Below, piece after piece: positions 53,421-64,000 of a stretch of 64,000 bases of DNA (position 1 is its first letter; every line of letters begins with the position of its first letter). Location: contig ML662465.1 of assembly GCA_007570785.1 (NCBI GenBank), positions 4,971,902 through 5,035,901 on the forward strand, written 5' to 3'. Position numbers and translations under genes: made by a program. This DNA is from Antilocapra americana. Lineage: Eukaryota > Chordata > Mammalia > Artiodactyla > Antilocapridae. Below the pieces are notes generated by a model. The model did not search any database, was not told the origin of the DNA, and saw only the letters and a list, made by a program, of their open reading frames with translations.

Positions 53421-53962
53421 CCTGACTGGGCAGATCCGAGGTAAGGCCTCCAGGTGAGCCGTTGTTCGGCCAGGTTTGTGTCTGCCGCCCAAAACAACAT
53501 CCTCTTACCTGCACTCGAGCAAAGACTCAAGCATCAGCAAAGACCCAGTTCAGAAGTGAAAAGCCCACTTGGCTCAAGAAGTAAGAACTCTGATTTCTAA
53601 ATGAAATCAGATTTGGTCATTCCTGAGCATGTGGCTCACATTCCTGTCACCCTGAGTTTCTCCCTGTTCTCTTTCCTCCCCACATACAACCCCAAGGACC
53701 TCCAACAGAAACCACTGGACAGGCTACCAGACCCAGCATCCCAGCCTCAAGGAACCCCGTCACCACTACCCCAGTAACCACCAGGCCAGAAGTGGCCAGG
53801 CACACATAAAACACGTTCTCTTCTAACCAGAAGTAGACAACGGTCCAAGATGGGTACAAATTTTATCAACAGGAAATATTTTACCCAACTAATTTTTGAA
53901 ACAAAGGCCAGTGCATCTACTTAAGCAGATACAATTCCTAATAATCAGAAAATAAAGAACAG
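53421..53962. other. Unassigned stretch
   Basis: No gene or repeat is recognised. Confidence 0.4.
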
Positions 53963-54126
53963 GGGCTTCCCTGGTGGCCCAGCGGTCAAGAATCTGCCTT
54001 GCAATGCAGGGGACACCAGTTCAATCCATGGTCAGGGAAGATTCCACATGCCGCGGGGCAACTGAGCCCGTGCACCACAACTACTGAAGCCCGCACACCC
54101 TAGAGGCCATGCTCTGCAACGAGAGT

Positions 54127-54305
54127 GTGTGCGTGCATAGCCTGCCAGGCTCCTCTGTCCGTGGAATTTTCCAGGCATGAATATTGGAGTGGGTTGCACT
54201 TCCTTCTCCAGGGGATCTTCCCACCAGGGATGGAAAGATGCCACATTTCTTGCATCTTCTGCATTGGTAGGTGGATTCTTTACCAGCTGAGCCACTGGGG
54301 AAGCC
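54127..54305 (-). mobile_element. Bov-tA SINE inside the CHR SINE
   Basis: gtgcgtgcatagcctgccag, ggctcctctgtccgtggaat and aggggatcttcccaccaggg, to ctgagccactggggaagcc. The distal body (gactctttgcgacc part) is deleted. Flanks gcaacgaga and gcaagaca suggest a decayed TSD. Confidence 0.9.
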
Positions 54306-54415
54306 TAGCAAGACAAGCCACCACAATAAGAAGCCTGCTCATTGAAACTAGAGAGTAGCCACCCCCCCACTTGCTGCAACGAGAGAAAGCCTATGCATAG
54401 CAATAACGACCCAGC

Positions 54416-55400
54416 TCAGTTCAGTTCAGTTCAGTCACTCAGTTGTGTCCAACTCTTTGCGACCCCATAGACTGCAGCATGCCAGGCTTCCCTGTCTATA
54501 ACCAACTCTTGAAGCTTGCTCAAACTCATGTCCATCGAGTCAGTGATGCCATCCAACCATCTCATATTCTGTCATCCCCTTCTCTTCCTGTCTTCGATCT
54601 TTCCCACCATCAGGGTCTTTTCTAATGAGTCAGTTCGTCATAGCAGGTGGCCAAAGGACTGGAGTTTCAGCTTCAGCATCAGTCCTTCCAACGAATATAC
54701 AGGACTGATTTCCTTTAGGATGGACTGGTTTGATCTCCTTGCACCCCAAGGGACTCTCAAGAGTCTTCTCCGACACCACAGTTCAAAAGCATCAATTCTT
54801 CAGCACTCAGCTTTCTTTATGGTCCAACTCTCACATCCATACATGACTACTGGAAAAACTATAGCTTTGACTAGATGGACCTTTTTTGGCAAAATAGTGT
54901 CTCTGCTTTTTAATATGCTGACTAGGTTGGTCATAGCTTTTCTCCCAAGGAGCAAGCATCTTTTAATTTCATGGCTGCAGTCACCATCCACAGTGATTTT
55001 GGAGCCCCCCAAAATAAAGTCTGCCACTCTTTCCCCATCTATTTGTCATGAATTGATAGGACCTGATGCCATGATCTTAGTTTTCTGAATGTTGAGTTTT
55101 AAGCCAACTTTTTCACACTCCTCTTACTTTCATCAAGAGGTTCTTTAGTTCTTCTTCACTTTCTAATTTAGGAAGTTAGAGATACCAAGGGAACATATAA
55201 AGATGAGCATAATAAAGGACAGAAATGGTATGGACCTAACAGAAGCAGAAGATATTAAGAAGAGGTGGCAAGAATACACAGAAGAACTATACAAAAAAGA
55301 TCATCATGACCCAGATAATCATGATGATGAGATCACTCACCTAGAGCCAGACATCCTGGAATATAAAGTCAAGTGGGCCTTAGTAAGCATTGCTATGAAC
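54416..55400 (-). mobile_element. BovB LINE with inverted 5' segment (twin-primed)
   Basis: 54416-55162 is the BovB 3' portion on the minus strand, starting with the terminal tcagttcagttcagttcagt repeats. About 55170-55400 is an upstream BovB segment in the opposite, + orientation. The pair is flanked by aacgacccagc (54405-54415) and aatgacccagc (55401-55411). The inverted order, a single TSD and the missing central part are what twin priming produces. The missing part includes the reverse-transcriptase catalytic region. Confidence 0.88.
54800..55027 (-). pseudogene. BovB ORF C-terminal remnant
   Basis: A 75-codon minus frame reads GCESW and the KITVDGDCSHEIKR stretch, with KSRDTILPKKVHLVKAIVFP between them. 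This is the region after the reverse-transcriptase palm domain of RTE-type LINEs. The frame ends at KKAEC, where an in-frame stop replaces the normal continuation. No catalytic aspartates are included, so it cannot encode an active enzyme. Confidence 0.85.
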
Positions 55401-55424
55401 AATGACCCAGCACAGCCAAAATAA
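55203..55424 (+). pseudogene. BovB ORF linker/pre-RT remnant, inverted
   Basis: A 73-codon + frame contains DRNGMDLTEAEDIKKRWQEY and EELYKKDHHDPDNHDDEITH. This is the segment between the endonuclease and the reverse-transcriptase domains of the BovB ORF. It runs into CHR-tail sequence after KWALVSIAMNN and then stops. It lies in the opposite orientation to the rest of the same BovB copy. Confidence 0.85.
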
Positions 55425-55435
55425 ATAAATAAAAT

Positions 55436-55918
55436 AAAGAGTATCTTCCCCCTTAAAACTGCTATGAAAACAGTAATTATTTCCTGAAGGAAGCACTCCT
55501 GAGTTAGTCCCACATGATTTTTCTGCAGACAAACCCTGGCCCTTTCCAGCCAACGAATCCAGGCCTAAAGCTGAGAGTGTTTGAATATATTTGAGGAAGC
55601 TCCATGGAGTGAAATAAGTGGACGTTGGAGATTTTAATGTCCTAAGAACTGAAGAGACACTTTCCTCCCAATGTCTAAAAGTCAACATTTCTCTTAAGAT
55701 GCCAGAAACAATGAAAGACCAGGTGTCCCTAGAGAGAGGCTGCTGCAGAACCTCCTTCACACTCTGCTAAGACCACCAAATCCCATCTCTCTAAACGTGA
55801 CCTAATTGGAGAAAGAAAAGCATTTATACTGAAATGACAACAGACAGGATCAAGCAAGACCGAGAAGGAAATCCTCCATCGCTCAAAGGGAAAGTTTCAT
55901 AAAAAGAAAGTCAAATAG
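55436..55918. other. Unassigned stretch
   Basis: No gene or repeat is recognised. Confidence 0.4.
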
Positions 55919-56032
55919 AGAGACGGACCGACGAATGGATGGACAGATGATGGATGGATACATGAATGCATGCAAGATGGATGGACAGATGGATGAGTGT
56001 GTGGATGATGGATGGATGCATGGGTGGATAGC
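55919..56032 (+). repeat. Degenerate (GGAT)n repeat
   Basis: About 110 bp of ggatggac, gatggatg and gatgcatg variants, e.g. gatgatggatggatacatga. Possibly length-variable. Confidence 0.9.
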
Positions 56033-56197
56033 AGTTCACACAATTCTCAAAGCCAAGGCTTTATAAAACAGCCTTTAATACCAGATCTAAAGGTCTTCAT
56101 GTAGCAAAGCATTATTTTTCTGCTTAAAGAGATTATTGTACATGCCTTGCTTTCCTCCCAGATCTCCAAATCATGAAGCCTAACTGTATCAACTGAA
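56033..56197. other. Unassigned stretch
   Basis: Nothing is recognised. Confidence 0.3.
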
Positions 56198-56210
56198 ATG
56201 CTTTGGGCTT

Positions 56211-56393
56211 TACTGCTGTATAGCACAAGGAGTTCTGCTCAGTGCTCTATGAAGACCTAAACAGGTGGGATGGAGTGGTGCGAGAGAGGCTCAAGAGGAA
56301 AGGGATCTCTGTATACATATAGCTGATTCACATTTGTTCAGCAAAAATTAACACAGTATTGTAAAGCAATTATACTCCAATTTAAAAAAAAAG
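56211..56393 (+). mobile_element. Artiodactyl LINE-1 3' end, 5' truncated
   Basis: tactgctgtatagcacaagg, then tctgtatacatatagctgat, tcagcaaaaattaacacagt, attgtaaagcaattatactc and a short A-run. The perfect 13-bp TSD atgctttgggctt lies at 56198-56210 and 56394-56406. This is a typical target-primed, heavily truncated insertion. Confidence 0.95.
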
Positions 56394-56406
56394 ATGCTTT
56401 GGGCTT

Positions 56407-57929
56407 CAATTAACATAACAGCCAACTGAATGCTGCTTAAACAAAAGGGGCTCATCAACAAATACCACACACAGGAAACGCTTGAAGCAGGAAGTTTCTG
56501 GGACTGTGAGTGGCTCTAGGCTATCAACACTGCAATTCTAGGCATCCCTGTGTAGTCACAAGGTGCTCATCGCTCACCGCTCCAACCATTATCTGCATAT
56601 TTGACAACCTCCAAGACAGGAACAAGGGTTGAGAGGAAAATGAGTTATTTTCTCTTTTACACTGGCCGACACTAGGTCCCATGTCCACCTCAAGATCAGT
56701 CACCTAAGGTGGAAACAGAACCATCTTGGGTCACTCATACTTTATCCGGTGGGCACACTGTCACTAAATAAAACCAGGAACGATGGGGGAATGACTGTTG
56801 CATGGGCCAACATCTGTCAGAGCATCTGTTCCCACTTTCAATCCTCAGATACCTCAGAAACAAGACCCCCTCCAGTTGGAAATGCACTCTGATAATTCCC
56901 AAAATGTGCCCTCCAGAGAGACCCCAATAACCCCTTAATGGCCAAGCTTTCCACCTTCATCGCCTTAGCCTCTTGCTCAGGGCATCTAGGATTATTACAA
57001 CTGTCAGAGTCCCACTAAAACTAGCTCAAGCAAAGAAAGAAGCCTGTTACAAGGAAACAAAGTAACTCACAGAAACCAAGGCCAGCCACTTAGTTGGGCT
57101 TCAAGGCAGGACCATCAAGAACCAAGACAGCCACTCCGTCTCTCTCTCCACACGACCTCTGAACCCAACCTCTGAACCCGCTCCAGAAACAGTGAGGCTT
57201 TCTCTGATTTTTGGTGCACGTCGCACAGTCCCTGAGACCACACTGCCTTCCAGTCTGGAGTTGTTGGAGGCTAGCTGGCATCGCTCAGTGCAAAGTCCAA
57301 GTCTCAGAGGAAGAATCGGGTGAAGACATGCCTGGTGCATCAGCAATGGGCAGGCCACTTCATCACATGATTCATAGGTGTATGCTATGGGTCATTCCCT
57401 GGGGCCTGTTTACCAAAAAGTAGGAAATACGTAGACTTTGAATCACCCTAAAGGGTCTGCACAAATTCTCTTTGCAGGAAAATTCACCCTTCTCCTGGGA
57501 CATCGGTCTCCAAGACCCAGCAGGCCAGAAGGATGGGAAGGGAAAAGCAGCAGGCATGCCAGTATGACCACCTGACCCTCTCCTCTCTGGGAGCACAGCT
57601 GGCAGCCAGGGCTGGAGAGGAGGGAGGAAGCCGTACAGATGCTCCCCACACCTCTCCCCCACTCCGCCCTGCCTCACGCTGGCTCCCTCCCAAACCCCTT
57701 CTTACGTGCTCACACCCACCTAACTACACTCGTCCTCACATTCAGCGCTCCACTCCAGGCTCCTTTCTGCCAAAATGCTTTCCCACACAGGGGTCCCTGC
57801 CTTCCAGCTCACTCTCCACGCACATGCCTACCTCAGAAGTGAGCTCGCTCTATTTTAAACTCCTGGAGCTGTCTGCCATCTGTCTCGTCTGGGGGACCTC
57901 GTGGTCTACTGACAGAAGAGAACCGAATT
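56407..57929. other. Unassigned stretch, 1.5 kb
   Basis: No gene is recognised. 57000-57120 (ctaaaactagctcaagcaaa, gaagcctgttacaaggaaac) resembles an unnamed ancient repeat also hinted at near 39200. 57640-57840 is C/T-rich and may be L2. Frames of 101-160 codons on both strands at 57372-58015 overlap each other and show no domain. Confidence 0.4.
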
Positions 57930-58090
57930 TGGAAACACGGAAACGGAAGTCTGGTTCCAGTCCCACCAATAGCTCCAGGACCTCGGGACAATCATGGCAC
58001 CCTTCCTATGGCTGATAGAGAAAACTCCCCCTTGGTTAGTTCCTGGGGCTGTGAAGAGCATCAAGGGAAATGAACGATAAAAGGCTTGGA
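57930..58090 (+). mobile_element. MIR SINE fragment
   Basis: acggaagtctggttccagtc, caggacctcgggacaatcat, ggctgatagagaaaactccc and ggggctgtgaagagcatcaa, ending with acgataaaaggcttgg. Confidence 0.65.
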
Positions 58091-59424
58091 TGATGAGGTG
58101 ACAGTGGACAGAAAGCTCCTTGAGAGCGTGGTCTTCACCAACCCCCTAGCCAGGAATTAACCACTTTCTTTACTTCTCTGACCAGACACTCCTGGCATGG
58201 GGAACCAGCCAATGCCAGACTGGGAATCCTCAAGTTCATCCTGGCACACTGATGCTTGGAAATGGTTACCATGGTAATCAGCTCTGCAACTTGCTTTGTG
58301 AATGATCCTGAGCCAGTCATCAGCCTCTGGGATCTTCAGATTCCTTCAGGCATGCCCAGGCATCCGTTCAGCCACAAGGAATGACCACGAAATTGTCAAG
58401 GTATGTCTCTACAATCAACACTGTAATAGTACTGATCGCTAATGTTGCTGCAGGAATTAAGTGGACTTGGAGCTAACCAATAATAACAATGATAAGATTA
58501 AATGCCTTCTATGCCTCAGGTACTGTACTAAAAGCCTTGAATGTATTCAATCATAACAATCCAATGAAGCCCCTAATAAGTACTAAATGCTTTCCATTTG
58601 GAGTCATAACAACAAGTCAAAAGGAAGAAATCTAGAAAGGCAGACACTGACAACCAAATTTGAACTTCTTTCCTAGAATCTGCAGACAAGTCATTGAAAC
58701 GCTCTTCAAAAGAGCAACCCCATAAACACAGGTAGGAAAAAAAAAAAAAAACAACAGTTCACCTGGAGCACCAGTCCATCCACACAAAGTGCGGCCGCCT
58801 CGTGGGCTCATCTCCATCCCCACCACACACTTCCTGCCATCTTTCCTCAGGCTATTCTCCTCCCCCAGATGCAAGCTTCCCACATCCAGAAGACACTGGG
58901 TGGCTGGGAGGCAGCTGGCTTCCCGTGGAAGCAGAGTTACTAGGAGGCCTGAGAGTCACATGCCTCTACAAATCCCATTTGGACCACAGCAGATGGCAGA
59001 TGGAAGCATCACAGATGCAAACCGTTACAGAAAGTTTTAGGGGGTTCCCTGGGGGGGAGGCACATTTCACAGGACACTGTCTCCCACCGCCTCACCAGCT
59101 CCCTCCTCCTCACTGCCTCCCTCCTGATGGTCTCAGGAATCCCCCCCAACCTTCCCCTTTCTATTTTGCAGACAGGTCAGCCTCTCCTCTCTGAAATCCA
59201 GGCACCAGAAGAAAGGGAATTTTCACCTTCTCCTGAAGCCTTTATTGAAGTATTTTTCCAAAGATCCCTTCCAAAACAAAACTAATTCATCTTTTATCCA
59301 AGAAATATTTATTGAGCATCTACTATATGCCAGACACGATCCTAGGCCCTGAGGTGTCCAAAGTAAGCCAGAGGACAGCCTCAGTGTTCTTGTGGGTATG
59401 TACGATCATGTCTGAAGCGCAACA
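58091..59424. other. Unassigned; weak MIR and A15 run
   Basis: 58480-58585 (gccttctatgcctcaggtac, tgtactaaaagccttgaatg) may be a reverse MIR core. A15 lies at 58737-58751. 59290-59345 (aaatatttattgagcatcta, ctatatgccagacacgatcc) resembles an unnamed mammal-wide repeat. No gene is recognised. Confidence 0.4.
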
Positions 59425-59655
59425 TGTACTGAGGGGTTGCTGTATTCCTGCACTGCCAAGCGCCTTCTATACGTTATCTTACTTCACTCCTCACAGCTTC
59501 CTCTGGCGTATTTCATTCCCATTTGACAGATGAGAAAACTGAGGCTCAGAGAGGTAAATCTACTGTCCAAGACGACACAGCTAGGAAGCAGCAGGAAGCA
59601 GCTAGGAACCGCAGGACTGTCTGGTTCTAAAGCTCATACTTTTAGCCAGTATGCT
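59425..59655 (-). mobile_element. MIR SINE
   Basis: Reverse order: ctgccaagcgccttctatac, gttatcttacttcactcctc, ccatttgacagatgagaaaa, ctgaggctcagagaggtaaa and cgacacagctaggaagcagc. A ggaagcagca unit is duplicated near 59585. Confidence 0.88.
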
Positions 59656-59744
59656 CTGGAGGCGCCAACAGCTTCCAGGTTCTACCAACTGGAAGTTCTC
59701 CACATAGAAACCTGCAAGCTGCGAACTCTGAACAATGCGAACAT

Positions 59745-60358
59745 GCCCAGAGAAAGGACGCGGACAGACAAGAGGAAGACAAAGTAACTGAGGAATCAAA
59801 GAGACTCACAACAGGGAATGGCGAGGGATTTTCTTTATTTGAGGAGGCACATGACCCGAACATAGAACAGTACATGAAGGCTGCAGCATCCACTATGATG
59901 AGAAAAAAAGACCTACTACCCAGACACCGCTGGATCATTTTTTCAAGAGGGCAGACCGCATTGAATTCCGCCAGGAACCAGAACCTGTACCATCAATGTC
60001 AGCCATCAGTGAAGCTGAAGCTTGTCCTCCATCTTCTACTGCTAACCAGCCTTCATCTCTACCGGCTTCCAGCCCTCTCCCTCCTCCAGTCAGTAACTCT
60101 TTTTGCCTGTTCACTGGATGCCAGTCCCTGAATGCCAGCTGGTGTACTGTGAGGTACTGTGCTGTAAGATTTAAAATGTTTCCTTTGTTTCTTATTATGA
60201 TTTGTGTGAAAAGTATTATAAATCTATTGCAGTACAGTACTACATAGCCGATCGTGTTAGTTGGGTAGGTAGCCTAACTTTGTTGGACTTATGAACACAT
60301 TGGACTTACGAACACACTCTCAGGATGGAACTCATTCATATGTAGGGGACTTACTGTC
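59745..60358 (+). mobile_element. Tigger1-like DNA transposon 3' end with transposase fossil
   Basis: The left half encodes the tail of a pogo/Tigger transposase in broken frames: EEAHDPN before 59874, MKAAASTMM from 59874, and MSAISEAEA from 59996 in another frame. The right half is the non-coding 3' part: gcagtacagtactacatagc, cgatcgtgttagttgggtag, ttggacttacgaacacactc. It ends in the terminal repeat atgtaggggacttactgt. Frameshifts and the missing DDE domain make it inactive. Confidence 0.85.
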
Positions 60359-60869
60359 CTCTGCCTTCATGCTGGACCCCGGACTCTGCAGCACGGCACT
60401 CAAAACCTTCCTAAGGTTTTCTACTCTGATGTCCCAAAATGTCTTTCAGCCCCCTGGATTCCTGCCACAAGGAAGGACTCATGTTTCCTGAAAACATCCT
60501 CACGCCTTCTCTCCCTCCTGCAGCACCCCCTAACCCACGTGTCCTCCCCAGTTTTCCTCCATTCCCAAACTCCAGCTCCACCTGACAAAAGATCTCCTTA
60601 AACAAAAGTTTAATACAAAAGTTACCTTCTTAGTTTTGCTTAGGAGGAAAGAGTGGCTACTCTATTATTCACATCCAATGTGAGACCAGAGTACCAATGA
60701 AAACCATGTACTGAGGTTATTTTTCCAGGTTAAAATGAAAGTCACCTCCTCCAGGGAGCCCTCCAGTCCTCCAAACAGCAGTATGTTTTCCATCCTATAT
60801 TGCTCACTGCCCTCTTTTTTGTCCTGGCCTCTAGTCCTTATCACCATCTCTTATACATTATGGGCATTT
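60359..60869. other. Unassigned stretch
   Basis: No gene is recognised. The ctcttatacattatgggc area may be L2-like. Confidence 0.35.
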
Positions 60870-60878
60870 ACAAAAAGT

Positions 60879-61236
60879 CTTTGAACTGTGGTGCTAGAGA
60901 AGACTCTTGAGAGCCCCTTGGACAGCATCAAACCAGTCAATCCTAAAGGAAATCAACCCTGAGTACTTATTGGAAAGACTGATGCTGAAGCTGAAGCTCC
61001 AGTACTTTGGCCACCTGATGTGAAGAGTCGACTCACTGGAAAAGACACTGATGCTGTGAAAGATTGAGGGCAGGAGAAGAAGGAGGCGACAGAGGATGAG
61101 ACAGTTGGATGGCATCACTGACTCAGTGGACAAGAGTTTGCACAAACCCTGGCAGCAGTGAAGGACAGGGAAGCCTGGCGTGCTGCAGTCCATGGGAACA
61201 CAGAGTCAGATATGACTTAGCAACTGAACAGCAACA
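60879..61236 (+). mobile_element. BovB LINE 3' end
   Basis: ctttgaactgtggtgctaga, ggaaatcaaccctgagtact, tactttggccacctgatgtg, gatggcatcactgactcagt and the gaacagcaacaaca end. The perfect 9-bp TSD acaaaaagt lies at 60870-60878 and 61237-61245. Confidence 0.95.
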
Positions 61237-61245
61237 ACAAAAAGT

Positions 61246-61589
61246 TTCTCTACCCCAACAGTGATCACTTCCTTACACAATGCTGAGCTCCATCCATCAG
61301 AGGGCCTCCCACAACACACATGCCACTGTGCCTTCCACAAGCTCTTGCTCAATAAACGTTTGCTGAAATAACTCTGTAAGCACTTTCATTTTTACACATT
61401 TCAACAATACTTCCAGAGCCAGGGTCCCCAGCCTGGGGCCTGCTTCTTCCCTCACCAGAGCTGACATGAGCTCTTGGGGAGAGCTCATCACACTCCATGA
61501 CAGCAATTACCATTGACAGGCAAGCAGGTCCCAAATCTCTGTCCTGAGCTCAGATCCAGCCCAAAGCCCCAGGTCTGAGGATCACATGC
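61246..61589. other. Mostly unassigned; short L2-like end
   Basis: 61320-61375 (ccttccacaagctcttgctc, aataaacgtttgctgaaata) looks like an L2 or MIR terminus. The rest is unassigned. Confidence 0.4.
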
Positions 61590-62540
61590 CAACTGGTCTG
61601 TGCCACTTGGACATCAATCAGGCACTTACCACTCCGAGTTCCCTCAAAACATGTCACTCTGCCTATGATTCCCATCTCTGTGAACCGCACCACCAGCTCA
61701 CCCCGCACCAAGCTGGAAGCCTGGGAGCCACCCCTGACTCCTCCCTCTCCCACGCTCCTCCCACTCTCCTGCCAATCACCAAGGTCTCTCAACGACACTC
61801 CCTAAACACCCCTCCAAACCTCCCTCCATCTTGCCTTCTGGACCGCAATCCAGGCATCCTCAAGTCCAGCCTGGATCACTACACCCGCCTCCCCACCCAA
61901 GCCCGCTCCTCCAGCCTTGCCACCAGGAAATTCACCTTTCAACTGCAGCCAGAGCAGTTCTAAAAGGCGAATCCAATCATGTAACACTTTATTTTTAAAA
62001 GACTTCTGCACCCTCAGAGTAAAATCTACACTCGTTAATGGGACATATGAGCCGTTTATGATCAGGCTCCTGCCTTCCTCTTCCCCGACCAGACACCCCA
62101 CCTAATAAACAGACAAGGACAGATGCTCTGTGCCAGTTGAGACAAACTGACTTTGGTGCCTAAACCTTTCTGTGACCTTGCATTCACTGTTCGCTCTGCC
62201 AAGAACCCCCTTCTCCTTCTCTCCACACCCTCCTCCTTTACTAAACTGAATCTGTCACCCTGAAAGCTAGACTTGGACATCACTTAGCCCTGGAGGTTCC
62301 CTGAGGGCTTTACTTAGGTGCCCCAACACTGCTCACCTCAGGATCCCACACTGATTTAGAGGGGCCACAGCAAGGAGGCCCTGCATGAGTGCCTGCCTAT
62401 TCATGGGTCTGTATTCTCTACCAGACAATGCTTTCATTACCGCAGGGACCTACCGTTGTGATCACTGCTGGACACCCCACCACCACCACCATCTGACACA
62501 GCAGGGATTCAGTTAATATTCCAATGGATAAATAAGTCAG
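61590..62540 (+). mobile_element. L2 LINE, about 950 bp of 3' half
   Basis: Long collinear match: ggaagcctgggagccacccc, tgactcctccctctcccacg, aactgcagccagagcagttc, acttctgcaccctcagagta, gatcaggctcctgccttcct, tctgtgaccttgcattcact and attctctaccagacaatgct. It ends near attcagttaatattcc. Frames are broken throughout. Confidence 0.82.
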
Positions 62541-62813
62541 CTAATTGTACATCGAGGCCTCTGAGAAAATTCTTGATTGAAATAATCTTGCCAGGCAATA
62601 TTCTGAGGCTTGGAAGCTGCCTGGCAGACTGAGATCCTTGCTTCCGATTTTTAAGAAATTTCCTTGTTTGGAAGAGGGACAGGATGATCTCCGGCAGCTG
62701 GGGTTTAGCACCGCAGGGCTGACAAGACAGTGTCGAGGATGGAGTCCCTGGCGCTCTGCTAGAAACTGCAGAAATACAAGCCCTCTTTCCAACCATAAGA
62801 ACACACACTTTGT
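62541..62813. other. Unassigned stretch
   Basis: Nothing is recognised. Confidence 0.35.
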
Positions 62814-62990
62814 GGGACTTCCCTGGTGGTCCAGTGGCTAAATTCTAAAAATCCCAAAGAAGAGGGCCCAGGTTTAATCCCTGGCCAGGCACCTAGATCC
62901 TACTTGCTGCAACTAAGAGTTTGTATGCCACAGCTAAAGATCTCATGTGTCTCAACTAAGACCTGGCATAGCCAAATAAATAAACAATTA
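62814..62990 (+). mobile_element. CHR-2-type SINE
   Basis: Head gggacttccctggtggtcca, B-box area caggtttaatccctggccag, body ctagatcctacttgctgcaa and tail aaataaataaacaattaaaa, followed by a short (GA)n. Confidence 0.9.
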
Positions 62991-64000
62991 AAAGAGACAG
63001 AGAGAGAACACACACATCATGGTTAATTAGGGAGAGGCAAGGTGTGACTAGGACAGGAGTGGGCATCCAGGGCCACAGATGACCAGCCAGGCCTGAGGGT
63101 ATCCCAGAGGTGTGTCCTACAGAACAAAAAAGGAAAATGATGCCTCTTACTGGGTAGTGATGCACTGAGACATTCCCAGAGTAAAGGGCAGGAATCCGAA
63201 TGGAAGATACCCCAGGCAGAGATTCTATAATGAGAAATAGCTCCAAAAAGGATGATTTCTATGTGCTCCTATTTAGGGCACTTTCTGTCTCCTTTTCCTT
63301 TCCCCCATCTCTCAGCATGCTTCTAGGAGCCGTGTTCCATTCTCCCTGCATTAAGGGCTCGGGACTTGAGGTAAATTACAAAGTGGTGAAATAAATGTAC
63401 CCAAAATGTACTCATGGTCAGATGCTGACCTAGAAGGTTCTGCCTAATGGAATGCAAAAAGGCTCAAGGAAATAGCCAATCTCAATAGCCTTTTAAAGAG
63501 TTTTACCCAGATCCAGAACAAAGCTACATGGGGTCTACTCACTAACTGAGCAAATGATGTGCAATTAGGTGAGCCTAGAGAGGCTTCGAATTTTAAAATC
63601 AGGATCTAGAGCTAACATGGACTACAAAACAAAACAAAGATGACTATTAGACTCTTGTGCTCAGTCTTAAAAAATTAATTATATATGTCAATAGAAGAAA
63701 CAGAAATGGTTAGCAAGAGGAACACGGAAACAGAAGCCCAGGTGGCTAGTGGACACTAGGGCAAAGGTTCTGATTACCCTTCCTTCCAAGTGCAGAGCAG
63801 TATGGTGCCTGCCCACATGCTTTGAAGGTAGCTGTGGCCATGTGATTTGCTTCAGCTGATGATATGTGTTTGGCAGTGATGGGTACAGCCAGGGAGAACT
63901 TCAAGAACAACTACAAGATGTGCCAAAGTCCCCTTCCCTTTCTTAATGATTATGTGAGCATACTTCAACTTAAAGGTCTACTGGCCAGGTCCCTTTTGTG
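62991..64000. other. Unassigned stretch to window end
   Basis: About 1 kb without a recognised gene. 63820-63900 (gtggccatgtgatttgcttc, agctgatgatatgtg) has the look of an unnamed old repeat. Confidence 0.4.

Larger units (their letters stand above)
53963..55435 (+). mobile_element. CHR-type SINE split by Bov-tA and by BovB
   Basis: Three collinear pieces of one SINE: head and early body 53963-54126 (gggcttccctggtggcccag, ccgcggggcaactgagcccg), mid body 54306-54415 (agacaagccaccacaataag, gcaacgagagaaagcctatg), and tail 55401-55435 (acccagcacagccaaaataa, then aaat units). The first gap holds a Bov-tA and the second holds a BovB with a flanking TSD. Confidence 0.9.

Noticed and set aside
54516..55088. 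190-codon + strand open frame
   Set aside because: It is the antisense reading of the BovB coding region on the opposite strand.
57533..58015. 160-codon + strand frame
   Set aside because: Overlapped by several equally long frames on the other strand and ends in a MIR. Consistent with GC-rich chance.
1..64000. Possible CRISPR array or phage/defence system
   Set aside because: Repeats are dispersed retrotransposons of variable spacing in a mammalian genome. No cas-like or operon-like genes exist here.

Overview
The window is nuclear DNA of a ruminant, most likely a bovid. This rests on seven fragments of the RTE-type LINE BovB, more than thirty Bov-tA, Bov-A and Bov-A2 SINEs (a tRNA-Glu-like head joined to a BovB-derived body), and about a dozen CHR-type tRNA-derived SINEs with (AAAT)n tails. 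Beneath these lie older mammal-wide repeats: MIR, L2, L1M/HAL1-type LINE-1, MaLR LTR, hAT-Charlie elements of MER5A and MER3/MER20 type, and a Tigger element. I cannot tell cattle, sheep and goat apart from this sequence alone.

I find no protein-coding gene, tRNA, rRNA, snRNA or CRISPR array that I can support. The longest open frames (up to about 207 codons) mostly run through SINEs, BovB or MIR, and their shared peptides are SINE translations. The window reads as intergenic or deep intronic sequence. Family names come from recognising consensus features by eye, with no repeat-masking run. Boundaries are good to about 10 bp, except where a target-site duplication (TSD) fixes them. In the entries below, '+' for a tRNA-derived SINE means the tRNA-like head (ggcttccc...) is at the low coordinate, and '-' means the head is at the high coordinate.

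Layout: 1-10 kb holds MIR, L2, a MaLR LTR with two SINEs inside it, and an L2/MIR/MER5A/CHR-2 nest. 10-20 kb holds Bov-tA copies, L2, two opposed L1 pieces and BovB 3' ends. 20-30 kb holds a MER5A split by BovB, an L1 3' region, and a Bov-A2. 30-40 kb holds L1, L2 and MIR pieces, a C23 homopolymer, two E-boxes 21 bp apart, and a MIR carrying three successive Bov-tA copies. 40-52 kb holds MIR, CHR, an LTR with a TATA box (47.6-48.2 kb), and about 2 kb of antisense L1 (48.4-50.3 kb). 52-64 kb holds the most elaborate structure, a CHR SINE split by a Bov-tA and by a twin-primed BovB (53.96-55.44 kb), then a Tigger transposase fossil and an approximately 950-bp L2.

There is no operon-like or defence-like system here. 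The informative content is the insertion history: nested elements with readable TSDs, two apparent tail-only insertions, and local duplications.
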